NCBI GenBank assembly: GCA_002470275.1
Contig: DKNY01000060.1
Location: 284-7,220 of the forward strand
Source: Gammaproteobacteria bacterium UBA7376
Lineage (GTDB): Bacteria; Pseudomonadota; Gammaproteobacteria; Pseudomonadales; Azotimanducaceae
DNA length: 6,937 bases
Direction of reading: 5' to 3'
Positions 1 to 6,850 of the stretch are shown one piece after another. Both the position numbers and the translations under genes were made by a program. The notes below the pieces were generated by a model. That model was not told the DNA's origin. It made no database searches and saw only the letters and a program-made list of their open reading frames with translations. Every line of letters begins with the position of its first letter. Within the stretch, counting starts at the first letter, position 1.

Positions 1-97
1 CGATTGGAGGATCCACCACGTGACATTTCATATTGAACCCTTCCAGGCGGACCAGTCGATCCGGAGCGTCATGATTGGAGCGGGGAGTGGTCAGCAT
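1..97 (-). CDS. Possible 5' end of an unidentified gene running off the left edge
   Basis: An ATG at 95-97 opens a minus-strand frame of 32 codons that is still open at the window edge. It begins MLTTPRSNHDAPDRL and later reads FNMKCHVVDPPI. It would lie 40 bp downstream of the stop of the alpha/beta-barrel gene, in the same direction, so it could be the next gene of the operon. The upstream sequence is G-rich but has no textbook ribosome binding site. I recognise no family. The exact antisense frame on the plus strand (2-166) is also open, so openness alone proves little here. Confidence 0.25.
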   Translation of the reverse strand, partial: MLTTPRSNHDAPDRLVRLEGFNMKCHVVDPPI

Positions 98-137
98 TTG
101 TCTGGTCCCACCCCACCGTATTTGATCCGCCGTCCGC

Positions 138-785
138 CTAGGGGAGCCGACGTGCTAGATAGTTAGTCACGAGCTTTCCAGAGGGGTCAGAGAGGTAGGC
201 AGCGTTGAAAGCTGTCCACTCTGCACTGGGGTTATCTCGGAATGCGCCCCAAGCCGCCCAGCTTTCAAAGGACATGACGTAGTGCATATTGCCGACTTGG
301 TCTACGTTTATACCGACCGTCGCACCATCCTTAGTATGTATTTCACTCGCCTTCATGGCGGCCTGCATCAGTTCACCGAAGCGTCCGGGCATGGGCTCGA
401 AGACTAGAACGCTGTAAACCTGGTTCGGGACAGCCTCCAATGGCTGATTCAGGAGGAAATTCTCTACCTGGCGAGCGGGTGGATCGGTTTGAATTTTCGC
501 AACGAAGGCCTGCATTTCCGCACTGGCCGCCATCTTTGCCCGATAGGCGTCCCAGGTTTCCCAATCCTCGAACGCCATGATGAAGTGCAGCCGGCCCATG
601 GCGTCTATCGCCATGTCTGCCTGGGCACCGAGCTTCGAGTGCATGGCTTTTGCTTCAGTGGCGACCTGTAGCATTTGCATGGTTTTGCCAGGTTCGGGTT
701 GCCAAAGAGTAACCTGGGTCACCGTCGCGTTTGCCAGCATTGGCAAAAACAAGAGTCCTAGCCACATTGATTTTATAATTCGCAT
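138..785 (-). CDS. Exported tandem-duplicated dimeric alpha/beta-barrel-like protein
   Basis: This is a 215-residue protein of unknown function. The start at 785 is preferred over an upstream in-frame ATG at 842 because it has a GGAG ribosome binding site 6 nt upstream and begins directly with a signal peptide (MRIIKSMWLGLLFLPMLANA, likely cut after residue 20). The upstream ATG would also overlap the symporter gene. The mature protein is two copies of one domain, residues ~22-115 and ~123-212, which align without gaps at an offset of 101 residues. About 20 of 58 core positions are identical by eye. Shared features are P-x-P-G near the first strand, a His (49/150), D-x-x-G-x-x-H (His 67/168) and F-E-x-W-x-x-W (Trp 75,78/176,179). 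The size and pattern suggest the ferredoxin-like dimeric alpha/beta-barrel fold (NIPSNAP/ABM/EthD-like), with the duplication forming one pseudo-dimer. It contains no cysteine. It lies 22 bp after the symporter stop, so it is probably co-transcribed. A periplasmic binding or small-molecule modifying role is inference. Confidence 0.85.
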   Translation of the reverse strand: MRIIKSMWLGLLFLPMLANATVTQVTLWQPEPGKTMQMLQVATEAKAMHSKLGAQADMAIDAMGRLHFIMAFEDWETWDAYRAKMAASAEMQAFVAKIQTDPPARQVENFLLNQPLEAVPNQVYSVLVFEPMPGRFGELMQAAMKASEIHTKDGATVGINVDQVGNMHYVMSFESWAAWGAFRDNPSAEWTAFNAAYLSDPSGKLVTNYLARRLP

Positions 786-791
786 GTCTTG

Positions 792-795
792 CTCC
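792..795 (-). promoter_or_regulatory. Ribosome binding site that fixes the 785 start
   Basis: The minus strand reads GGAG six bases before the ATG at 783-785. It lies inside the 22-bp gap after the symporter stop codon (808-810) and supports the start that exposes the signal peptide. Confidence 0.65.
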
Positions 796-807
796 GCTTT
801 GTTTTTT

Positions 808-2544
808 TTATCCAGAGTTTGAGTAATCAAGCCTCGCCACACGATAAATCCAGTGCAGCCATAACCCTGCGTTGAGGGTGATCAATAGCGACATGAGAGG
901 CCAAAAGGCGAAACTCAAACCACCGACCAACCCTATTGGAGAAAAAAGCAGATATAACCCGACAACGCAAGAACCAAGACTGACCGCGCACGGTAGGGCA
1001 AAGCGCCAAGGCGTGAGATCAACGGAATCGGCGTGATCCATCATCCAAGGCCGTTCGGCACGCTGTCGGCGGGCGCCGATAAATAAGATGCCGAGTTCGA
1101 TAACAAAAAGAACCGCATAGTGGTGCAGGAAGTGAATGGGCAGCGTTTCCTTGAAGACGAACTGCATCAACCCGTAGGCGATGACGTGGAAAACGATGAC
1201 GGCCTTGGCTGCCTCGGGCGACGTCCGTTTCGCGAACATGGCAAAAAGAACAATGGCGATGACGGGGATGTTATAAAACCCGGTAAAAATACGAATCAAC
1301 TGCCATAGGCCGTCAGGCGCATACTGCAGCAAGGGCGCGATGATGAAGGAGACAATGGCGATGCCCAGGCCTGCGCGCTTTGCAATGCGAATCATCTCTT
1401 CATCGTCGACCCTATGCCCCCGTCGCGCCCTAAGGGGGGCATAGACATCGAGGCAGAGTAGCGTCGCTGCGCTGTTGAGCAGGGAGTTGAATGAGCTGAA
1501 GACTGCGCCCATCAAGACGGCTAAAAATAGCCCCTGGGCCCATCCTGGCAAAACGTCGCGCACCAGCTGCGGATAGGCAAGATCCATGCTTGAGAGCCCT
1601 GACGCGGCGCCCTCTCCCCAATATAGATGGTAGGCAATTACTCCGGGCAACATCATGATTAGGGGGACCATCACCTTGAAAAAACCCGAGAGCAGCACGC
1701 CCTTCTGACCCTCCGCCAAACTGCGGGCGCTGAGCGTCCGCTGTATCACGTATTGGTTGGTGCACCAGTAAAAGAGATTCGCGAGCAGCATCCCGGTAAA
1801 CAGCGTTGCAAAGGGTGTTGGGTCGTTGGAACCGCCGATGGCATTGAGCTTGTGAGATTCCTCGGTGGCAATAATGACGGCCCCGGTCACGATATCGCCT
1901 TCGCCAAGGAGTCGAAGCCCCAGCAACGGAATCGCAAGCCCCATCACCAGCAACCCCATCCCGTTCAGGGTGTCCGAGACTGCAATCGCGCGCATGCCGC
2001 CAAAAATCGCATAGGCTGACCCCACCAAGCCTATGGTCCAGATGGTCAGCACCAGAGCTGATCCGCGACCGATATCCAAGAGTAAGGGCAAATCAAAGAG
2101 CTGTAGCACGGCCAGGGATCCGGCATAAAGCACGGACGGGATGGTCACCAGGCCGTAGCCCACCATAAAGAGCAAGACAGTCCAACGTCGTAGGCTGTCG
2201 TCATAGCGGCTGCGTAAAAATTCAGGGAGGGTGGTGAAGGCGCCAGCCAGGTACTTAGGCAAGAAAACAAAGGCCATGGCAATGGTGGCAAATGCGGCCG
2301 TCACCTCCCAGGCCATGCTGCTTAAGTTATAGCCGTAGGCAGAGCCATTCAGGCCTACTAACTGCTCGGCAGAGAGGTTGGTCAGGAGCATTGACCCGGC
2401 GATAAAGAGCGCCCCGAGTCCCCTACCCGCGAGAAAATAACCCTCCTGGGTGTCTGCTTCACGACGGGCCGCGCGGTAGGATACCCAGGCCACCAACGCC
2501 ATAAAGAAGGTGCAGCTAGCCGCCGCGATCAAAAAGTTAGTCAA
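808..2544 (-). CDS. Sodium:solute symporter, SGLT-like SSS family (SLC5-type)
   Basis: This is a 578-residue inner-membrane protein with about 14-15 hydrophobic helices, slightly longer than the Vibrio sugar symporter vSGLT (543 residues). It should couple sodium entry to uptake of an organic solute. Compared with vSGLT from memory, it has the N-x-S-A-E-Q motif (Asn56, Glu60, Gln61), Glu80, A-N-L-x-Y-W (Asn256, Tyr259), N-Q-Y-x-I-Q-R-T (263-270), Lys290, and the Na2-site helix with Ser350-Ser351. These match sugar-contact and sodium-contact positions of vSGLT, but the glutamine contact near the extracellular gate appears to be Arg418 here, so the substrate may not be a neutral hexose. The start is TTG: an in-frame TAA lies 9 nt upstream and no ATG precedes residue 15. 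No clear ribosome binding site is visible. It follows the copper-monooxygenase gene by 100 bp and precedes the alpha/beta-barrel gene by 22 bp, all in one direction. Confidence 0.92.
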   Translation of the reverse strand: MTNFLIAAASCTFFMALVAWVSYRAARREADTQEGYFLAGRGLGALFIAGSMLLTNLSAEQLVGLNGSAYGYNLSSMAWEVTAAFATIAMAFVFLPKYLAGAFTTLPEFLRSRYDDSLRRWTVLLFMVGYGLVTIPSVLYAGSLAVLQLFDLPLLLDIGRGSALVLTIWTIGLVGSAYAIFGGMRAIAVSDTLNGMGLLVMGLAIPLLGLRLLGEGDIVTGAVIIATEESHKLNAIGGSNDPTPFATLFTGMLLANLFYWCTNQYVIQRTLSARSLAEGQKGVLLSGFFKVMVPLIMMLPGVIAYHLYWGEGAASGLSSMDLAYPQLVRDVLPGWAQGLFLAVLMGAVFSSFNSLLNSAATLLCLDVYAPLRARRGHRVDDEEMIRIAKRAGLGIAIVSFIIAPLLQYAPDGLWQLIRIFTGFYNIPVIAIVLFAMFAKRTSPEAAKAVIVFHVIAYGLMQFVFKETLPIHFLHHYAVLFVIELGILFIGARRQRAERPWMMDHADSVDLTPWRFALPCAVSLGSCVVGLYLLFSPIGLVGGLSFAFWPLMSLLITLNAGLWLHWIYRVARLDYSNSG

Positions 2545-2644
2545 GGCTAACGCTTAAGGTGAGTGAGAAGACGCCGGGCAGAGTCGAGAAAGGCTCAGGG
2601 TTGCGCTTGCCCTGTGATGATCCAGAGCAAGCGTCCGACATGGG
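2545..2644 (-). other. Intergenic gap between monooxygenase and symporter genes
   Basis: This 100-bp spacer lies within the presumed operon. It holds a strong hairpin close to the monooxygenase stop and otherwise no recognisable gene or clear promoter. The sequence just before the symporter's TTG start lacks a purine-rich ribosome binding site. Confidence 0.5.
2604..2633 (-). terminator. Intergenic hairpin, possible terminator or processing/stabilising stem
   Basis: In the minus-strand transcript, CGCUUGCUCU pairs with AGGGCAAGCG, giving 10 pairs including one G-U, around a 10-base loop. It starts 11 nt after the monooxygenase stop codon. There is no run of U after the stem, so a classical intrinsic terminator is unlikely. 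A partial terminator or an mRNA 3'-end stabiliser that lowers expression of the downstream symporter is possible. Confidence 0.4.
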
Positions 2645-4384
2645 TTAGTCGGAACCCGCCACCGCCGCACCGGGTTCAAGCCGCGTGGCCACCATGCTTT
2701 CTGGCGTATCTCCCTCATAGCGCAAAGTCACGAACCCGAAGAACATCTCATGCATGGTTTGCAACCCGAAGAATACGGGCTTGCTCGGGTCGGGGTTGCC
2801 TGGGTTGCGGTCCGAGTTATCCATCGCCCCAGTAGCAACTAGGCGAGTGCCGGCGGGCAGCGCCAGCGGTTCCTCTAGCGGATAGCTAAACTGCCAGTTG
2901 AAGTCGTACTTGGGCACCGACAACAGCAGCTCCGAGGTACCGTCTGGATACTCGGCGGTATAGCTCATGTGCTTGCCGCGGAAATGCATATGCGGGGTCA
3001 TCTGATACAGCACGGCGTCTCGCTCGATAAGCATTTCGCCTGCCAGCGGATGCTCCTTGGCGCCTGGAGGAATCATAAATCTCTGCTGCCCGGCCGAACC
3101 GCCAGACATTACGTATGACGGTGGCTCGTCGTGAATGAACAAGCCCACCTCGCTCTCATCCACTGAGGCCATGCCCGAAGTGGTGTAGTGCATCTGAAGG
3201 AGCAGATTGGATCCCTTGGGGATAAACCTACCGCTATTATCCGCAAACTGATCCGGCTGTCGTCCTGGCGCAAAGCCCGCGATATTCTCCCCTAATCCGG
3301 CACCTCTATCCTTGCCGTCTCCCGCAACGTTAGCCGGGCTCGTCAGGTAAGCGATGATGTGGTGAAGCACCTTTCTGTCGCCTGGCACGAACTCCATTCC
3401 GCTTATCCAAACATCTCTATCGAGATTCAACTTGACCGGAACATATCGATAATCGATGACGCCTGTGGCGGGGATTTCCTGAGGCGGAATTCTAACCACC
3501 AGATCGGGTTCGCCCAGGGAGAATCGCGGCGGCGCACCCAGGTCCATACTGGCCAGAGGATCCGAGTCGCCATCACGCGGTGCGCCAGCGTCGATCCAGC
3601 TGATCAGTTTGCGTCGTTCTTCTACCGTCAGACCCGCTACGTGTTTTATCTTCCTGCCAACGTGGGTATCGATCTGGCCCGGCGGCATGCGCCGTGTCAT
3701 GACTACTTCCTTCATCATGGGCGACCAACCCCGAACCATGGCGTGGCTAGACATAGACCATGGCGCAATCGCGCCGTCCCGGTGACACGAGACGCAGTTG
3801 TCCTGCAGTATTGGCACAATGTCCTGGGTGTAGGACACGAGCGAGGCTTCAGGCAGCTGATAGTCGATTAACGCGCCGCTGATCTCGCCCGCCGCTGAGA
3901 ACGCCGCTGCATTCTGTACAAGCTCCCTAGTGGCGCGTTCGGCGCTGGCTACACTGCCTCGGTGCACCACCTGCATGGTGCTGGGATTGATCACAAGGGT
4001 CTCAGAAAGGTGCTTCATTCCGAGGCTCGAAGCCACAAGCTGTGCATCATCCATAAGAACTGGGAAGCTTGAGCCGCGCTCTTGGGCACGGTTCGCGATG
4101 GCGTTCCGACTCTCCGCCGGTTGCGAATTCATCATCAGAACCAAAATACCCTCACCCTGATCCGAGATGTTGTTCAACGTTGCAAGGTCTTCCTCCAGCG
4201 ATGGCGTATCCATGCTATGGGCATAAAGAACGATAGCCTGGTGGTCGCCGTAGTAGCTGAACTGGTGAAATTTGCCCGTTTCGTCAAGCAGTGCAAAATC
4301 CTGAATCGCTGCGGCATTGGCGAAGGAGGCCAGTGCTAGCGAACTCATCAGTGTGGCAAAAACTGCGCGCTTCATCAGTTTCAT
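2645..4384 (-). CDS. Redoxin-like / cytochrome c / type II copper monooxygenase fusion
   Basis: This is a 579-residue exported protein. Signal peptide: residues ~1-24, MKLMKRAVFATLMSS then hydrophobic, ending ASFANA. Residues ~28-150 resemble an AhpC/TSA-thioredoxin fold but hold no cysteine, so that domain cannot do thiol chemistry. Residues ~185-270 form a c-type cytochrome with C-V-S-C-H (Cys197, Cys200, His201) and a likely axial Met233 in R-R-M-P-P. Residues ~290-560 match the copper type II ascorbate-dependent monooxygenase family (PHM / dopamine beta-hydroxylase): His341-His342 and His399 for the CuH site, His465-x-His467 and Met547 for the CuM site. All six expected copper ligands appear present, so the enzyme should be active in the periplasm, hydroxylating a C-H bond with O2. 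The heme may supply electrons in place of ascorbate (inference). The start at 4384 has GAGAT 6 nt upstream. An in-frame ATG at 4399 adds five residues but has no ribosome binding site. It is the first gene of the leftward operon; the substrate is unknown. Confidence 0.9.
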   Translation of the reverse strand: MKLMKRAVFATLMSSLALASFANAAAIQDFALLDETGKFHQFSYYGDHQAIVLYAHSMDTPSLEEDLATLNNISDQGEGILVLMMNSQPAESRNAIANRAQERGSSFPVLMDDAQLVASSLGMKHLSETLVINPSTMQVVHRGSVASAERATRELVQNAAAFSAAGEISGALIDYQLPEASLVSYTQDIVPILQDNCVSCHRDGAIAPWSMSSHAMVRGWSPMMKEVVMTRRMPPGQIDTHVGRKIKHVAGLTVEERRKLISWIDAGAPRDGDSDPLASMDLGAPPRFSLGEPDLVVRIPPQEIPATGVIDYRYVPVKLNLDRDVWISGMEFVPGDRKVLHHIIAYLTSPANVAGDGKDRGAGLGENIAGFAPGRQPDQFADNSGRFIPKGSNLLLQMHYTTSGMASVDESEVGLFIHDEPPSYVMSGGSAGQQRFMIPPGAKEHPLAGEMLIERDAVLYQMTPHMHFRGKHMSYTAEYPDGTSELLLSVPKYDFNWQFSYPLEEPLALPAGTRLVATGAMDNSDRNPGNPDPSKPVFFGLQTMHEMFFGFVTLRYEGDTPESMVATRLEPGAAVAGSD

Positions 4385-4390
4385 CGTTGT

Positions 4391-4395
4391 ATCTC
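4391..4395 (-). promoter_or_regulatory. Weak ribosome binding site for the 4384 start
   Basis: The minus strand reads GAGAT six bases before the ATG at 4382-4384. The alternative ATG at 4397-4399 is preceded by CCTAACCCTA, which has no Shine-Dalgarno character. Confidence 0.45.
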
Positions 4396-4407
4396 GCATT
4401 AGGGTTA

Positions 4408-4457
4408 GGTGCTATTATTTTCCACCCAATAATACTCCGAAAAAAACAAATAGCACC
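4408..4457. repeat. 9-bp inverted repeat bracketing the divergent promoters
   Basis: GGTGCTATT (4408-4416) and AATAGCACC (4449-4457) are perfect inverted copies with a 32-bp spacer. Their centres are 41 bp apart, close to four helical turns. The arms overlap or flank the predicted -10 and -35 positions of both promoters, as expected of an operator bound by one regulator on both arms. A second, A/T-only inverted pair, TATTATT (4413-4419) and AATAATA (4428-4434), is nested inside. Confidence 0.5.
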
Positions 4458-4464
4458 AGTGCAT

Positions 4465-4468
4465 GGGA
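4465..4468 (+). promoter_or_regulatory. Possible ribosome binding site for the exporter start
   Basis: GGGA ends five bases before the ATG at 4474-4476. The other in-frame ATG at 4468 has no purine-rich sequence at the right distance, so 4474 is slightly preferred. Confidence 0.3.
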
Positions 4469-4473
4469 TGTTG

Positions 4474-6780
4474 ATGACCCCTTACCAGAACGCAGTCGAC
4501 ACGCTTGTCGAACGTAAGTTTTTATTTTTTTTTCTCGCCCTTGCCGTCTTTTCATTAAATGGCGCTGGCTTGCTGCAGGATCGCGAATTCGACGCCAGTG
4601 ACAGGGCCGTGCTTGCAGAGTCAGATCCCTATAAGGCGGAGATCGAGGAAACGCAGGCAGACTACCCAAGCACTCCAAACGTAACCTTCGTCTTTGAAGC
4701 CAAGCCGGACATCTTCACTGAGGACGGGATACGCGCGATTCAGGCCCTCAGTCAAAGATTTGGCGAAATAGACGCGGCGGTGTCTGCGGGAACGATCCTT
4801 AACCACCGCCTGAATCCCGTTGATCAGGCCAAATACGGCAGGGACTTTCTGTTTCCTGACCCCTCAACCCTTGATGAAAAGGACTTCCAGCAGATTCGAG
4901 AGATTGCCTTAGCCGATGAAAACCTCACCGGATTGGGGCTCTCCGAAGTAGGCGACCTGTCGACGGCCTCGGTTCGCTATCTTCCACAGAATGACGAGCA
5001 GGAAACGCGCCTCACCATCGCCCGCTCCATCATCACGCTCCGGGACTCCCTTCGCAACGACCACCCCAATGTTGATGTCTACGCGATATTTGGCCCGCTC
5101 TGGGAGCTCGAACGCTACGAGGGGGCGCAGCAGGACAACAGAATCCTTCGTCCCATTATTGCGATCCTGGGTATCTTATTTCTCTACTTTTGCCTCCGCT
5201 CGATCCTGTATTCCGTCGCGTTGTTCGTTATTGCCGCCGCTTCTTCGATTTCCGCAACGGCTACCTTTGCTTGGCTGCAAATCCCGTTCAACTCTATTTC
5301 CAACTTTGGCCCATTGGTGGTCACCGTCGTAGCCCTAGCCCACGGCGTCCACGTGGTTTCTGTCTTTGTGCAGGAACTTAGCCAGGGCCGCTCCAAGATT
5401 CAGGCAATGAAAGAAAGCGTCCGCGTCAATTTACAGCCTGTGGCCTTGGCGACGGTCACCACGATGATGGGTTTCTTAAGCCTCAATTACTGCTCATCCC
5501 CGGGCATCTACGAATTTGGCAACGTCATCGCCGTAGGGGTCGCCTGGGCGTTCTTTTTTACCTTTGCACTGCTCCCAGCGCTCATCCTGCTCTTCCCAGT
5601 CAGCAGAATTCCAAAGCCCCTAGGGACACAGCGGTTTATTTCGGCGATTCAGGGCCTGGTGGCGAGCAAAAGTCGCGTTGCTCTTTTCTGGGGTTTTATT
5701 GCCCTGATCCTGGCGACGCTCACCTTATTGCCCCTGAACAAGCTCGACTTTGATCGCTTGTCCTTTATCGACGAAGACTCTGACGTCCATTACATCCTTA
5801 CCGCCGCAAGAGAAAGAATAAATGGCGGTACGGTTCTCTCCTTCGTGATTGAGAGCGGGGAGTACTACGGCATCACCGACCCCGCCTTTTTACAGAATGT
5901 TGATCGATTCTCTAAGTGGCTGGAAACGCTGCCGGAGGCAACCTTCGTTGGAAGCTATACCGACTATCTGAAGTCGAGGAACAAGGCGGAGCACGATGAC
6001 GATGAGGCTTGGAACATCCTGCCGACGGACAGGCTGCAGATTATCGACTACCTGGTTGGCTACCAGCTCATACAGGAGATTGATTCAAACTTTCCGCGTA
6101 TTTTTAATGCGGATTACTCCTCCGTTCGGCTTGTTATTGGCGCAGCTAACCCGTCAAACGAAGAGCTGCTGGCTTTTAATAGAAAGATTGATGCCTGGAT
6201 CGAGGAGAACCTCGACGACGGCTACCGAGTGCTCCACGCAGACAACAGCGTTCGATTTGCCAGACAGGACAGCATTATCACGAGAGAGCTGATGCAGGGC
6301 TTCTTACTGAGTTTCGTCTTGATCACCATCACCATGATTCTAGGTCTCAAGAGCCTGCGGTATGGGCTCCTGAGCATCATGCCCAACGTCTTTCCGGTTA
6401 CCATCGTGTTTGGGTTCTGGGGTCTGTTTGTTGGCACCCTCAGCCCCTACACCCTAATGCTCTTCGCGATCAGTCTCGGCCTTGTCGTAGATGATTCGGT
6501 CCACGTACTCAGTAAATATATCAGCGCCCGAAAGACCGGCGAGAATCCGGAAAAGGCCATCGCCTACTCCATCGACAGGGCGGGTTCTGCCATTACTATC
6601 ACCACCGCCACGCTGGCAGCCGGCATCTATCTTCTGACCCTCTCTTCCTCGCCATTGCTTTCAAACGTAGCGTCGTTGATTTCACCCATCGTTATCACCG
6701 CCCTGTTTCTGGATATCCTTTGGCTGCCAGAGGTGTTGCGGCGATTTGATGGTTGGTGGGATCGTCGCCATCGCGCCTAG
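4474..6780 (+). CDS. RND superfamily exporter, MMPL/HAE3-type
   Basis: This is a 768-residue inner-membrane protein with the classic duplicated RND plan: one helix (~16-34), a periplasmic loop (~35-225), five helices (~228-375), then the same again (helix ~402-420, loop ~421-605, helices ~608-752). Members of this family use the proton gradient to move hydrophobic molecules such as lipids, hopanoids or carotenoid-like compounds, usually as trimers or with an accessory periplasmic protein. In the second half, the mid-helix motif G-L-V-V-D-D-S-V-H (Asp673, Asp674) matches the proton-relay aspartate region. The corresponding first-half motif reads A-L-A-H-G-V-H (His290), with no acidic residue. 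The start at 4474 is chosen because the open frame upstream (back to 4291) overlaps the divergent monooxygenase gene; ATG 4468 is an alternative. It shares the divergent promoter region with the copper-enzyme operon, hinting at joint control. No outer-membrane or lipoprotein partner is visible in the window. Confidence 0.9.
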   Translation: MTPYQNAVDTLVERKFLFFFLALAVFSLNGAGLLQDREFDASDRAVLAESDPYKAEIEETQADYPSTPNVTFVFEAKPDIFTEDGIRAIQALSQRFGEIDAAVSAGTILNHRLNPVDQAKYGRDFLFPDPSTLDEKDFQQIREIALADENLTGLGLSEVGDLSTASVRYLPQNDEQETRLTIARSIITLRDSLRNDHPNVDVYAIFGPLWELERYEGAQQDNRILRPIIAILGILFLYFCLRSILYSVALFVIAAASSISATATFAWLQIPFNSISNFGPLVVTVVALAHGVHVVSVFVQELSQGRSKIQAMKESVRVNLQPVALATVTTMMGFLSLNYCSSPGIYEFGNVIAVGVAWAFFFTFALLPALILLFPVSRIPKPLGTQRFISAIQGLVASKSRVALFWGFIALILATLTLLPLNKLDFDRLSFIDEDSDVHYILTAARERINGGTVLSFVIESGEYYGITDPAFLQNVDRFSKWLETLPEATFVGSYTDYLKSRNKAEHDDDEAWNILPTDRLQIIDYLVGYQLIQEIDSNFPRIFNADYSSVRLVIGAANPSNEELLAFNRKIDAWIEENLDDGYRVLHADNSVRFARQDSIITRELMQGFLLSFVLITITMILGLKSLRYGLLSIMPNVFPVTIVFGFWGLFVGTLSPYTLMLFAISLGLVVDDSVHVLSKYISARKTGENPEKAIAYSIDRAGSAITITTATLAAGIYLLTLSSSPLLSNVASLISPIVITALFLDILWLPEVLRRFDGWWDRRHRA

Positions 6781-6850
6781 CGGCCTGTCTGGCTCACTAG
6801 AGAACAGCCCTCGTATCAACCTGCATCTGACCCAAGTGTGGAATAAATCC

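Larger units (their letters stand above)
4400..4473. promoter_or_regulatory. Divergent promoter region
   Basis: This AT-rich stretch separates the leftward operon from the rightward exporter gene. A -10-like AATAAT (5 of 6 matches to TATAAT) occurs in each direction: plus strand at 4428-4433, minus strand over 4414-4419. The -35 elements are poor in both directions (TTAGGT at 4405-4410 for the plus strand), which would fit an activator-dependent or alternative-sigma promoter. Predicted transcript starts would leave 5' leaders of roughly 20-35 nt, compatible with the chosen starts at 4384 and 4474. Promoter positions are by eye only. Confidence 0.5.

Noticed and set aside
2..166. Plus-strand open frame from the left edge to TAG 164-166
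   Set aside because: It is the exact antisense of the minus-strand edge frame and overlaps the 3' end of the alpha/beta-barrel gene. It has no family resemblance.
786..842. ATG at 842 as start of the alpha/beta-barrel gene
   Set aside because: It would put 19 polar residues ahead of the signal peptide and overlap the symporter gene, whereas ATG 785 has a GGAG site.
1430..1765. 111-codon minus-strand frame inside the symporter gene
   Set aside because: It lies in another frame of a clearly coding symporter; the composition is arginine-rich and irregular with no domain.
3359..3871. 170-codon open frame on the plus strand
   Set aside because: It is wholly antisense to the cytochrome and copper domains of the monooxygenase, whose motifs are intact. 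Its translation shows no recognisable domain.
4291..4473. Longer N-terminus for the exporter starting at ATG 4291
   Set aside because: The extra 61 residues would be encoded antisense to the signal peptide of the monooxygenase and across the divergent promoter region, and they do not resemble RND proteins, which begin shortly before the first helix.
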